From Aporrectodea caliginosa (Eukaryota > Annelida > Clitellata > Crassiclitellata > Lumbricidae): DNA of 64,000 bases. A program made the translations under genes and the position numbers. The stretch lies in assembly GCA_020284085.1 (NCBI GenBank), contig JACEVL010000018.1, positions 2,911,001 through 2,975,000 on the forward strand. The letters run 5' to 3'. Of this stretch, positions 43,550 through 54,400 are shown piece after piece (the first letter of the stretch is position 1; every line of letters starts with the position of its first letter). Under the pieces are notes generated by a model. It had not been told where the DNA came from. It did no database searches and saw only the letters and a list, made by a program, of their open reading frames with translations.

Positions 43550-44378
43550 GTCAAATGTTGTTTTATTTGGGTGATTCTGTGTAATGTTTATTTTCCTTTA
43601 TTTTGACCTTTGACCTTGAAATGACCTTTGGTTAACTTTATAGGTCTGAGCAGACAGGCAAAAGAATCACCCAAATGGAACAATATTTGGCTGAGTTATG
43701 GCCTTTTGCCCTTGATTTTACCTTTTGACCTTGAATTGACCTTTTGACCTTGAATTGACCTTGGGTCATGTTAGCCTTTAAGTACTATGTAAATGTAGTT
43801 CCTATCGGCCCGAGCAAAAACGGTAAAAGAATCACCTAAATAGAACAATATTTGGCGGAGTTATGGCCTTTTCCCCTTGCTTTTGACCTTTTGACCTTGA
43901 ATTGACCTTGGGTCATGTTAGCCTTCAAGTACTCTGTATTCTCAAATGTAGCTCTTATCAGCCCGAGCAAAAAGTAAAAGAATCACCCAACTAGAAACAT
44001 ATTTGACTGAGTTATGGCCATTTCCCCAGATTTTCCTCTGAAATTGCCCTTTTTGACCTTAAAATAACCTTGGATCGTCTTACATTTAGTAACCTTGTTT
44101 CTTACCACAGGTAGCCCTTATCAAGTCGAGAAAAAGCAAGTAAGAATAAACCGAATTCAACAATTATTGGCTGAGATCTGGCCATTTTCTCTGATTTTTG
44201 CAAGATTTCATTTTTATGACCTTGAAATGACCTTCAGGTCAAAAATCCAGCCTGGCAACAGCGATTTTCGTAATCAGCAGGGTCGAATTAGTGTAAAAAA
44301 GTATGTTGCCAAAAATGAACATGACTTGCCGCTTGCATCGCTTTTTTGAGGACTTTTCAGCTCTGCGCGCCTAGACTA
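43550..44378. repeat. right arm of the foldback-like element
   Basis: Inverse of the left arm from about 43640 to 44378. 43550-43640 carries an extra partial sub-repeat (CAGTCAAATGTTGTTTTATT...GGTGATTCTG). No inner CTAGACTA-type end is present here, unlike the left arm. Confidence 0.7.
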
Positions 44379-44545
44379 ATATCAGTTATACGTCCGCAAT
44401 CTTTGTCAAAAGCTGCTGCGCGATCGAATCACATTCTGCGTCAATCCATGATAGCACCATTTATCCCATCCATCGACCAGTTGACCATCATTTCGCCATG
44501 TACATTGATTGCTCAATACTTTCCTATTTCATTTCTGTTGATCTA
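44379..44545. other. unassigned sequence
   Basis: Short spacer between the foldback-like element and the ATCC array. Confidence 0.4.
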
Positions 44546-44865
44546 TCTATCTATCCATCCGTCTGTCTGTCTGTCTGCTTATCAATCCATCCATCCATCC
44601 ATCCATCCATCCATCCATCCATCCATCCATCCATCCATCCATCCATCCATCCATCCATCCATCCATCCATCCATCCATCCATCCATCCATCCATCCATCC
44701 ATCCATCCATCCATCCATCCATCCATCCATCCATCCATCCATCCATCCATCCATCCATCCATCCATCCATACATACATCCATCGCTCTATCTATCTATCC
44801 ATCTATCTATCTATCCATCCATCCACCCATCCATCTCTCTATCTATCTATCCATCCATCTATCAT
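44546..44865. repeat. (ATCC)n tetranucleotide microsatellite
   Basis: The core at 44585-44770 is about 46 near-perfect ATCC units, flanked by ATCT/ATCC mixtures. Frames PSIHPSIHP and MDGWMDGW are repeat translations. Confidence 0.97.
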
Positions 44866-44949
44866 CTCTCTACGTCTCTGGGTATCTCCCTCTATCTCTT
44901 GCCTCCAGTCTGTTTCTCTCTTTTTCTCGCTACCTTTATCTCGCTGTTT

Positions 44950-45064
<115 letters not shown>

Positions 45065-45754
45065 CGATTTGCAACGATTCCATGCTACCTGATTATCCTA
45101 CAGAAGAGTTAATTAGTGCAATAAACGAAGAATAATCCAGCGACTGGGAGAGGTCCGTCGTTACCTCCTGCCACCCTTTCCCTTGAACAAGGTGGAAGCG
45201 GAGGGAGAGGGGAGGGAGGGGAAAACTGGAACATATGACGAAGAGGTGTATAGCGACTTTGGTGGGTGTCGGCGGATGATTCCCTGCCTCCGTATCCCTT
45301 CACCCGAACGGATATTCCTGGAACAAGCTTTGCTAACAGGCGGATTAATAAATCCAGATGCTCCGCTGCGAGGGAAAAGAGAAAAACAGCATTGCGTGCA
45401 GTACACTGGAGGTTTAGTAACACCCACACTGAATGGAGTACGACCTAATCTAATTGAACATAATGTGATGAGCATTGGTACAGTAAAAAAACTAGGTTAA
45501 ACGGGTCGCATTTTCAGGTGAGAGAAAGGCCGCGTAATCATCTTCGGTTTAATCTGACTGTTAACAGACTTATGGACGTCATTGGGGGGAGGGGCGCAAA
45601 TGCTCCTGAGTTTGATGGAAAAATCAATTATTTATGTGTAAGTCTGTGCATTTGATGAAATAATCTTTATTCATCACTCACTAGGAGTCCAGGACAGCAG
45701 AAAATCAAACATAGTAAGAAATATATAAGAACAAGAAGAAAACATATTATGTAA
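45065..45754. other. unassigned sequence
   Basis: Several overlapping 60-106 codon frames on both strands at 45109-45500, none with recognisable domains. No splice support. Confidence 0.35.
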
Positions 45755-46180
45755 TGTAATCGAGCATTTATATAGCGCCGCTCGAAATCAGCAGCGCTCT
45801 AGACCCGCATCAAGTGCCTGGACCAGCGAACAAGAAAGGGAAGGTGAGAGTGCTAGTATTTACTCAAGACGAAGGGACTGGGGAAAACAGTTCCAAGCTG
45901 AGGGGCCAACAAAGGCAAAGCACCTGGAATGGGCCGTAGCTGTGCGCGTACGTGGACAACAAGAAGACCGCGGTTCGACGCTCGCAGAGAGGCCCTTGCA
46001 TGCAGGTAAGGAGAAGATCAGAGTGTAAGAAAGACCTAAGGTAATACAGAGCCACTCTGACAAGGCAGTTGCGCATGAGGGAAAGGTTTTGAGCTGCAAC
46101 TGCTGCTTAATAGGGAGCCAGTGAAGGGAATCCCGAATAAAGCCTGAGATATGAGCAAACTTTGGGATGCCGCCTGCTCC
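45755..46180 (-). mobile_element. L2-like LINE, ORF C-terminus and 3' tail
   Basis: The - strand from 46175 gives GGIPKFAHISGFIRDSLHWL, PIKQQLQ, then CPRTRTATAHSRCFAFVGPS, AWNCFPQSLRLE and a stop at about 45862. The 3' UTR ends GAGCGGCGCTATATAAATGC at 45765-45785. A frame change separates the first and second block. Same lineage as 37685-37965. Dead fragment. Confidence 0.82.
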
Positions 46181-46191
46181 ACACTATCTTA

Positions 46192-46420
46192 GGGCTGTGG
46201 GGCACCAGGGGTATGTTCGGTGCCTTGCATCCGAAGGGTTGCGGGTTCGAATCCACCTGAAGCCGCCGCGTAGGGACCCTGGGCAAGTCCTTCACTCGGA
46301 ATTGCTCATGCGCTTCGGCGTTAAACTCCGATTCAGTGTCCGCGCAGTAGTCGGGAGCGCCTCTGAGTAGAAATTTTGAAGGGGCGCTATAACAAGTGTT
46401 CATACATACATACATACATA
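46192..46420 (+). mobile_element. tRNA-derived SINE with LINE-matched 3' tail
   Basis: Head with B box GGGTTCGAATCCACC (46245-46259) and an A-box-like GGGGCACCAGGGGTATG upstream. The body includes GACCCTGGGCAAGTCCTTCA, a common tRNA-SINE segment. The tail GGGAGCGCCTCTGAGTAGAA ... TTGAAGGGGCGCTATAACAA is nearly identical to the 3' end of the LINE at 42690-42725. It is followed by a short (CATA)n. A SINE whose tail matches a LINE's is expected to be mobilised by that LINE's reverse transcriptase. Confidence 0.85.
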
Positions 46421-46604
46421 TTGCACCCCAGTATCTTCTCTACCCAGTCGTTCCTCCCTTCAGTCCTCTGCACAGTTCCAACAAGACGAGGTCGGTTGAA
46501 AGACTTACGTTACATTATGTAGTTGTAGTTTTAATCGTAATTTTATATAGCGACACTTTAAGAGAAACTCCTCATAGCCGCTTCCGACCTGAAAATACCA
46601 AACC

Positions 46605-46978
46605 CTGTAATGTTGTGTTATGTAAAGTTATGTTATTCTATGTTATGTTATGTCATGTCATGTTATGTCATGTTATGTTATTCTATGTCATGTTATGTTA
46701 TTCTATGTTATGTTATGTCATGTTATTCTCTGTTATGTTATGTCATGTTATGTCATGTTATGTTATTCTATGTCATGTTATGTTATTCTATGTTATGTTA
46801 TGTCATGTTATTCTCTGTTATGTTATGTCATGTCATGTTATGTCATGTTATGTTATTCTATGTTATGTTATGTCATGTTATTCTCTGTTATGTTATGTCA
46901 TGTTATGTTATGCAATGTTATGTTATTATATGTTATGTTATGTAATGTTATGCTATATTATGTTATGCTAGTCTATGT
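46605..46978. repeat. (TTATG)n pentanucleotide array with higher-order structure
   Basis: About 370 bp of TTATG, TCATG and TTCTA/TCTCTG pentamers. The variant GTTATTCTCTG recurs at 46721, 46806 and 46876 (spacings 85 and 70, both multiples of 5), so blocks of pentamers were duplicated together. Spurious MLCYVM frames result. Confidence 0.97.
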
Positions 46979-47355
46979 AATATATATATATACTTTATTT
47001 CGCACAAAGCAGAACAGAGAGACTAAGCAAACTAAGCAGACTAGAACAGAAATACAAAAATACAAATGTCACGTCATTCCATTTGCAGCGTTAGGTGACA
47101 AGCTATCATCGTCATCATCATCAGTTCCTGACGTCAGTCATTTGACGGCTTTGGAGGCGAATTAATGATCCCCATTTTCAACGGTAATTTGTCAAGTCCA
47201 GTCTTCCTCTCCCTGAAAGCCAAAGTCCTGATATGTTCTCGTTTATTATGTCCATCCAGCACATTAGGCGTATTTGTCTTTCTTGGTTGCTCTTTCCTTT
47301 GAATCCAGGTTTGTAGTGCATTTTGTGGAGTATACGGCATTCAACTGGCATTCCT
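46979..47355. other. unassigned sequence
   Basis: Short TA run at 46980-46990. No gene supported. Confidence 0.4.
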
Positions 47356-47359
47356 CGAA

Positions 47360-48120
47360 ACACTGTTGCTAAAACCGTGTTTTTTCGTTTTCCCCCAAAA
47401 TTTTGCTTTTTCGTTTTTTATTTTTTGTCACGTTTTTTCCGTTTTTTAATGTAACTTTATTTATTTACTGTGTTATTATTTGTTTAATTTTATTTTTGTC
47501 TTATATCCTTTACGACAGTTTACGTTGTCTCCGTCCTTTCAAGGATTCAGCTAATTTGCGTCACTATTTAATGTCATCAGTTGAGAAATGAACTTTCAAA
47601 AGTTATTTCAATTTCTAAGTTAAATATTCAAAATGAGAACTGTTGTCTTTGTACACAGCAATATCCGATTGACTGATAAACTGACTGACTCCATATCAAG
47701 TTCTTATATAAGTAAAAATTGTAAGTACAATTTTTATTAAGTACACTCTATAAGCTTACTTAAAAAGTATAGTTTTTAATTGTTGACGTATTTATGTCAG
47801 CATGGACTTATGTGGACTTATGTTTACAATTTAAATTTGAAAAGATTTCAATATTTTTAATTTCTCAACGTCTTATTAAACCAAACTTATAAAACAGAAA
47901 ATAATTGTTGTAGATTAATGTTTCTTGGTGTTTACTAATAAGGTTGTGTAATTTGCTGATTAGAATTTAATTGAGTAAACAAGGTTTTTCATTTTAAAAT
48001 GCAGTATAAGATGTAATAAAGTCTATTTATTTTCTTTTCCGTGTTTTCCCATTTTTTCCGTTTTTAATTTTTTTAAGAAACGACTTTTTCGTTTTTTATT
48101 CCGTTTTTACCGTTTATGCG
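47360..48120. repeat. AT-rich block bounded by (TTTTTCG)-type tracts
   Basis: T-rich CGTTTTTTATTTTTTGTCACG tracts at 47375-47455 and again at 48030-48115, in the same orientation, enclose about 570 bp of AT-rich unique sequence. May be two copies of one T-rich repeat. No coding. Confidence 0.5.
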
Positions 48121-49204
48121 AGCCTATGCCTCCAAATAGCCACCCACCATCGCAGTCTTCACTGAACGACTTTGAGTTAAATTTAGAATGCCTAAGAACT
48201 GTTTTACGTCTTCATTTCTAAGTTTCTGTAATCGTTAAATTCCTCCAAGCATCTGTATGCAACTCATTTCTGCTGTGAAAATGCATTTATTCAGTGGTTA
48301 CATTGCTCATCAAGAGGTGGCGGATCTCCGAAGTTTTGCAAATCTAAAACCTAAGCCTCTCAGACGATTCGTTGTCCGATATTCCAATTCGTTATTCGGA
48401 AAACACATAAAATTAAGGCGCATAAGGTCGCTCATTATAACAAAAGCACATTTAAGTGATGGGTCTCCACTTTTAGGTGGCGGATCTCATGCTTTAAGTG
48501 GTGGATCTTAAATCCTAGGTAAGGAATCTCAGATCCGGCGAGATTCGACTAAAAGTATAACCACTGGATTTATCGTTTTCCCTGCGTTGTCCAATATTTT
48601 GATCCACCTACAGGAAAGTGGGTCGTATCGTCGTCTCAAATATCCTTTCTTGGTTTCATTGTTATTTCTCTACGAGTCCATATCCTGTTCATTTTCACAA
48701 ATGCTTGTGAGTTGCTTGGCAGCTGCCATCTGCAGTTATGAAACCCAACGATAGATGAATTAACCTTCAGTAGCTCTTCCGTGGATGCTGATACGTAGTT
48801 ATTGGTGTCTCATTTGTGTTTTCAATTATGCCTACCATGGCACTGTTTTATTTTACACGTTTATCTTAACGCTGAATAATTTGCTGGTTTGCCTATCTGT
48901 GTCGTAAGCTTATAGTAGGCCTATTCTGTAGTTTTGCTCCGCTACTAGTGACGAAGTCATTATCGTCAGAAAATCGAAGATTATTCACCAGTCCTCCATT
49001 CAGTCTGATTCAATGGTATAGGCTATATGCAGTGGGCCTACTGCTTCTAATAGGGACTACAAGTTTAAGCAGGGTTAGTATTAAGATGCATCCTTGTAAT
49101 TGTGCGCATGTGAAGTCGACCAAGTCGGTCATTGATCGGCCTCTGCATCGCTTCGACAAATTAGGCCTATATTGTCTACATTGCTTCTAAGAGTGCACAC
49201 CAGA
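48121..49204. other. unassigned sequence
   Basis: 48310-48515 has repeated AGGTGGCGGATCTC / AGTGGTGGATCTT words (48315, 48475 and 48500). No recognised gene. TAGGCCTA at 48916 and 49162. Confidence 0.4.
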
Positions 49205-49244
49205 GCAGGGTCGTAGTATCCATTAAGAACAGTAGGCACTGTGC

Positions 49245-50192
49245 CTATAGGGTAGGCTGACCAAACGTCCCGGTTTTAGGAACAGTCCCGATTTTCTGCA
49301 GCTGTCCCGGCTACCGGGAAAGGTAGGCCAAACTCTAAATATGTCCCGGTTTTCAAAACCTACCTGACTTTCCGATCTTATATAATGTATGATGTATTTC
49401 ATGTGCGTTTGTCATGTGATGAAATAAAGGATATACTTACTTACTTTATCAACGTCTCCTTATTTTATTACTGGCATCTGGCGAGTAAATTCATTTTAAT
49501 CTCACTTTTATTTATTACCATACATAATACCTCTTCCGGTTCTAAACGTCATATTGTCGTAGTGATAATATTCTGATAAAACACATTTTCATAAATAATA
49601 ATTTGAAACTAAATTTAAAATTAATTGATAAAATGTCAAAACGAAAGTGTTCTTTTAACGACGATCTGAAGGCCGAGTTTTCATTCTTGTCCAGCAGTGC
49701 GACTTATGGTAGTAGGCCCTACTGCATTCTGCAATATCTGCAAGTCAACTATTTCGGTTGCTCACGGCGGCAGGTCAGACATCAATGACCACGCCACTAA
49801 TCACACAAGGTCGCTCTGAGTGCAAGAGCAAGTTCTTCATCATTACCGAAATATTTTACAGCTAAACAACCAGGTAAAGAAGAGTATAATTTAGCTGCTG
49901 CAGAGGGTACGTATGCCTACCACACCGTATGCCACAATCAAAGTTTCAGATCAATGGATTGTACATCACAGCTGATAAGAAAAATGTTCGAGCCAAAATT
50001 TACTTGTGACAGAACAAAAACTGAGGCTATTATTACAAATGTTCTAGCTGCAGACTTATAGACTTATAGTCTTATACCAATATGATAAGCATAAAATAGA
50101 TATTTGTGCAAGTTAATTCGTGATGCATGACGATTTCGTGATTGAAGTGTCACGGTTTTTAGTCTCCAATATCTGGTCAGCCTACTATAATA
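49245..50192 (+). mobile_element. hAT transposon relic (49253-50184) with decayed 8-bp duplication
   Basis: Inverted ends TAGGCTGACCAAAC (49253) and GGTCAGCCTA (to 50184). Flanking octamers CTATAGGG and CTATAATA share their first five bases. Inside, + frames encode the N-terminal part of a BED-finger hAT transposase (see next entry). The catalytic region is missing, so this is an internally deleted copy. Its insertion into R2 is visible by comparison with the intact R2 at 53433. Confidence 0.8.
49630..50055 (+). pseudogene. hAT transposase N-terminus with BED-type zinc finger
   Basis: KMSKRKCSFNDDLKAEFSFL opens the frame at about 49630. After a +1 shift near 49710, TAFCNICKSTISVAHGGRSD then INDHATNHTR give a BED-like finger: C-x2-C followed by H residues. 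After more shifts come NLAAAEGTYAYHTVCHNQSF, then CTSQLIRKMFEP and KTEAIITNVLA. This is the start of hAT transposases related to ZBED/SCAN-domain-derived genes. The sequence stops where the RNase-H-like catalytic core should begin. At least three frameshifts or stops. Confidence 0.75.
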
Positions 50193-50405
50193 GGGCCTAC
50201 GAACCTTTCAGGGACCTACGCAAGGAGGAAAATGAGACATTAAAAAATTAGTTTAATGATTGAATTTGACGCAAAAATGAAAAAAGGAAATTCAAATTGT
50301 AATTTTAATAATTTGTGTAATTCTACTGAAACAGTTTAACCGTAAGATATTAACTTAAAGTTAAGTTAAGCTGTCAGCAGCTACTTTATGTAAACGTTAA
50401 TCAGA

Positions 50406-51180
50406 CAGAGAGACGATACACAGAGACACAGAGAGACAGAGATCAGACAGAGACAGCCACAGAGGTGACAGACTTCGGGTAGTCATCACTGGTGCTCATC
50501 TAGTTTTGCTGCACTGTTTTGTAACAGTCTAGTCCAGTTTTTGCTGACATTTAACATCATGTAGCCTAGCGCTGACTATCAGTAGTCATCGCTCTTTGTG
50601 CACGACAGAGACCTGACTTTCCAAGTCACTATTGCTGTATTTCCGAGTCTGAATTATGTTTTCCAATGTTGTTTACTGTGATGGTGGTAGACGTCGTAAA
50701 AGAAGCAGTGGTAGTTGTTGTTTATGAAAAACCCAGTTAAAATGTAGTTGCTATGTAACGCTTAGCATTTGCGCTGACAATTGACATTATGAAACATCCT
50801 AGACGCAGCCTGCTACTGACGATGCTACATAAATTGTCTTTATTACAATTACAATTACAATTATGTCTCGTCATTATTATTGTTGTTGTTGTTGTTAATC
50901 ATATCCGTCACATCCGACCTCTATCCTCTGGTCGTATATACACGTGTCTCTTTCCGTGCCTTTGAGCAATCCATTCGCTCTCTTGGCTGCCTATTCTTCT
51001 GATGTTTGGCCAAAGCTCCCGGATATAATGTGGATGGCCAGATCATAGGCGCTCAGTTCGATGTCTGTCCTTGAAGGCATTCCACTCGCCTGTCACGCAA
51101 AATATACATATGAAACAAATCAAAGGAAACATACAAACGTACAACTAGAACGCCTTTATATAATTATGTATCTACATAGA
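50406..51180. other. unassigned sequence
   Basis: 50410-50460 is a short ACAGAGAGAC tract. No gene supported. Confidence 0.4.
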
Positions 51181-51189
51181 TGTGTATCT

Positions 51190-51222
51190 GTGTATATATA
51201 TATATATATTATATATATATAG
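51190..51222. repeat. (TA)n dinucleotide run
   Basis: Two short TATA runs separated by TT, ending at a TAGGCCTA (51220). Confidence 0.8.
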
Positions 51223-51467
51223 GCCTACGTTATATCCATGCTTGGTAGCAAAGCATACGTATAATTATCTATTAAACTGATCCTCTGGATATTGACTTCA
51301 TAATGGCCTGAGCAAAATGGCCAGCGGTGGTTGGTGCCTTCTGCATGAGACATCGGCGTGATATCTATTCACCTTCCCAGTATATTTTGATTTTTAATTG
51401 ACGATGAATTCCGCATAATTATTATCAACTCTGCATTATTATTGTCTATGATGTACAGTAGGAATAA

Positions 51468-51900
51468 GGGATGGATGGATGGATGGAAGGATGGATGGAT
51501 GGATGGATGGATGGATGGATGGATGGATGGATGGATGGATGGATGGATGGATGGATGGATGGATGGATGGATGGATGGATGGATGGATGGATGGGTGGAT
51601 GGGTGGATGGATGGATGGATGGGTGGTGGTGGATGGATGGATGGATGGATGGGTGGGTGGGTGGGTGGATGGATGGATGGATGGATGGATGGATGGATGG
51701 ATGGATGGATGGATGGATGGATGGATGGATGGATGGATGGATGGATGGATGGATGGATGGATGGATGGATGGATGGATGGATGGATGGATGGATGGATGG
51801 ATGGATGGATGGATGGATGGATGGATGGATGCATGGATGGATGCATGGATGGATGGATGGATGGATGCATGGATGGATGCATGGATGCATAGATGGATGA
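51468..51900. repeat. (GGAT)n tetranucleotide microsatellite
   Basis: About 430 bp, the longest tetramer array in the window, with GGGT variants at 51592-51668 and GCAT variants at 51830-51890. It shares its unit with 541-830 and, inverted, with 44546-44865 and 63470-63700. Frames are repeat translations. Confidence 0.97.
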
Positions 51901-52133
51901 GTGAGTGTGTATACATATATAGGTAGATAGTTAAACAGATAGGTAATAGGCAGCTATATGGATAGATGACAGAATGAAAGGCTGGGTGGGTGGACGGACG
52001 GACTTTATGGAAGTAGATTATTGCAGTATGATTTTCATATATAAGATTATATATATAGCTATATATCAAACAACATGAAAGGCTGGATGGGTGGACCCTT
52101 ACGGATCTATGGATGTAGATCATTTGTGTATGA

Positions 52134-52173
<40 letters not shown>

Positions 52174-52300
52174 TGACATAATTATCAATCAATATAAATT
52201 TGATATAGGGCCCCTTCAAGATCCATACTCAGAGGTGCTCCCGGCCCATTATATACATAAACAGACTGGTAACTAAGCTACAGTCATTTGTGTTGGACAA
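51901..52300. other. TA run and a solo L2/SINE tail (- strand)
   Basis: (TA)n at 52138-52171. At 52180-52250 the - strand reads GGGAGCACCTCTGAGTATGG, then ATCTTGAAGGGGCCCTATAT and a TTGATTGATAATTATG tail, which is the LINE/SINE 3' terminus again. GGCTGGGTGGGTGGACGGAC and AGGCTGGATGGGTGGACC (51980 and 52080) begin a short direct duplication. Confidence 0.6.
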
Positions 52301-53430
52301 TTATAGGCGTGCTGTGGCCACGCTATGAAGTGGCTGATTGCGACATTGCTGCTAGCAGTCTTCATCTGGTTGCGCAGAAGTGGGCAGTTGACAGTGCAGC
52401 GTCACATCAAAAGCAGCCTGCTACTCTGGTTAATTGAACGACTGATTGACGCATTCCGCCTATTATGCAGATCAAATTTACGCCATCTAGCGAATTAAGC
52501 CGTCAGAGGAAAATCGAACAGTCGCTTACTACTAGATACAGCGAACACGTATAAGCGCACTCTTAACACTTTAATGTCTCTTAACGGCAGATATTGGTGT
52601 GGATGTAGAACGTACTCGGATATCAACTGTTTGTCGTCAAACAACGATGGCTAAACTCTCATGACCGGGCGATAACGAAGATCCCTAAATTACAGCATAG
52701 GCCGAACACGCTCATATTGCGTTCATTGTACTGGCTGCCCATTGAGCCAAGAATCCATATCAAAACCTGTCATTACATTAATTCTGATTGGATTAGAATA
52801 GCAGATTAAAGAAATATGTCAATGTTGCAAACTCTCAGGCAAACATCTTTCGTCTATTTGGGTATTGACAGTGCTTTCCGAAAGTTGTCAATCGGTCCTC
52901 TTAACGCAGCTCATAACAAGTCTCTGTGTTTTAACTTTTTTAATTAAGACATAAGACATTTTTATTGTTCCCAACACACATACATTTGTTTCACAGAAAA
53001 TGTAACATCAGTAAATGAATAATATGCTAACAAAATTATATGGTAGGTTTGCGTGATTACATTAAAGGAGCAATAGGCGCACCCAAAGGGACGAGTCCCG
53101 ATAGACAGGGGCCTATTTGAGTAATAATAAGTAACTCAAGATGAGAGTCAGTTTACAATTTGGTTTACAGTCCTGACTCCTGGGGAACTTTATGTCAACA
53201 TGTCAAATTACCTTAATTATGCCAAAAAAGTGGCAACTGGCCAACATAGAGTTATGTTCTAGCACAAACCTGTCTGGGCAACCAAAACAGAGCAAACAAA
53301 AAACAAGAATGAACAAACGAGAGCTTAATATCACACATCTGACAATAGGCTATAGAACATTAAAAGAAGTAAGCAGTTAACTATAACAATACCTAATTCG
53401 TGGACCTTTCGCTATCAATACACGAGAATA
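52301..53430. other. unassigned sequence
   Basis: No gene supported. No RNA or repeat family recognised. Confidence 0.4.
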
Positions 53431-53432
53431 CA

Positions 53433-53700
53433 GGGCCGTGTTATCCATTAGAAACAGTGTAGGCACTGTGCCTAGGCCCTAGGGCCTACGAACCTGTCAG
53501 GGCCCTACGAAGGTCTGAAACTTAGACATTAAGAAAATTAGTTTAATAATTGAACGAAAAAGGGAAATTTTAAATTCTAATTTAATTATTTTTGCAATTG
53601 TACTGAAACAGTTTAACCATAAGATATTAACTTAAAGTTAAGTTAGGCTGTGCAACAGCCACTTTATGTGAACTTTAATCAACATTACAGAAAGTAAATT
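53433..53700 (+). repeat. dispersed repeat R2, copy 2 (uninterrupted)
   Basis: CAGGGCCGTGTTATCCATTA, GGCACTGTGCCTAGG, GGGCCTACGAACCTGTCAGG and AAACAGTTTAACCATAAGAT run without interruption. It matches the two halves at 49205-49252 and 50185-50405. The CAGGGCCGT start resembles hAT termini, but I did not find the opposite end. Confidence 0.75.
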
Positions 53701-54335
53701 CAGATTTTAGACTCAAAACATGTATTGGTGTCTTTATAGCAAGCCCACGTCACAATGAGCTACCGTTTGGCCCATCTTTGACTGACATCATCTAGTAATG
53801 TTCAGTATGTTTTCATAGGATCCTGAAGATGAATGTATCTGTATATGAATTTAATGTATCTGATTCCGATCTGCATAAGCCAGCTTACATGCAAGTGCAT
53901 TTTCCTGAGTGTTTGACTATCCAGGTGCATATTGTGAACTTAATTGTTTTAATGATTATAATGTACTTGCTTCAGAACAGCATAAAAGCTGGTGTTTTAT
54001 GTATATATCCGTGGGTGTATGCATAGTCTATGTGCATATTTCATGGAGTTATTATCGCCTTGAACGCCTCGCTAATTATTGATTGTTTATACTTTGCTTA
54101 CGTACGAAGGAAGTCGTGTTGTATAAATTTGCAATTTTACAATTACAGTTACTTGATGCGTAATCGGTCGAAGAACTAAAAGCTGAAGGTGTTTTATGTC
54201 CTGCATATCGCAAGTCATTGTGAATACGCAGCAAATCCAATGATCTAATGGTTTACGCCTTGTTTCACATTTTCTGTAGTCTTGCCTGACTGACACGTCA
54301 TGCCTCTAAGTGCAAGATCATAGACTGTAACTGTA
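53701..54335. other. unassigned sequence
   Basis: No gene supported. Confidence 0.4.
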
Positions 54336-54400
54336 ACTGTAAAATTGTAAATTTATATAGCACGACTTCGAGGCAGACTCGTACGACGCTCCAGACCTAA
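54336..54400 (-). mobile_element. solo L2-like 3' tail
   Basis: The - strand reads GTCGTGCTATATAAATTTAC, preceded by a GCCTCGAA block. It is the same kind of LINE tail as elsewhere, without an ORF next to it. Confidence 0.5.

Larger units (their letters stand above)
40417..44378. mobile_element. foldback-like element with long inverted arms
   Basis: Outer ends are TAGTCTAGGCGC (40417) and GCGCCTAGACTA (44378). The left arm 40417 to about 41130 is repeated in inverse orientation from 44378 down to about 43640 with few changes; both arms share the same order of landmarks over some 700 bp. Each arm is itself made of roughly 140-150 bp sub-repeats (GGCCATAACTCAGCCAAATATT ... GGTGATTCTTTTACTTTTTT ... 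CTAACATGACCCAAGGTCAA). Between the arms lie an L2-like LINE copy (41600-42735) and a CXC-domain pseudogene (42841-43386). Long inverted arms with sub-repeats are characteristic of foldback elements, but I found no transposase and cannot name the superfamily. Confidence 0.75.
49205..50405 (+). repeat. dispersed repeat R2, copy 1, split by a hAT relic
   Basis: The left part 49205-49252 (CAGGGTCGTAGTATCCATTA...CACTGTGCCTATAGGG) and right part 50185-50405 (GGGCCTACGAACCTTTCAGG ... TTAACTTAAAGTTAAGTTAA) join into the sequence found uninterrupted at 53433-53690. The interruption is the 932-bp element 49253-50184. Confidence 0.8.
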
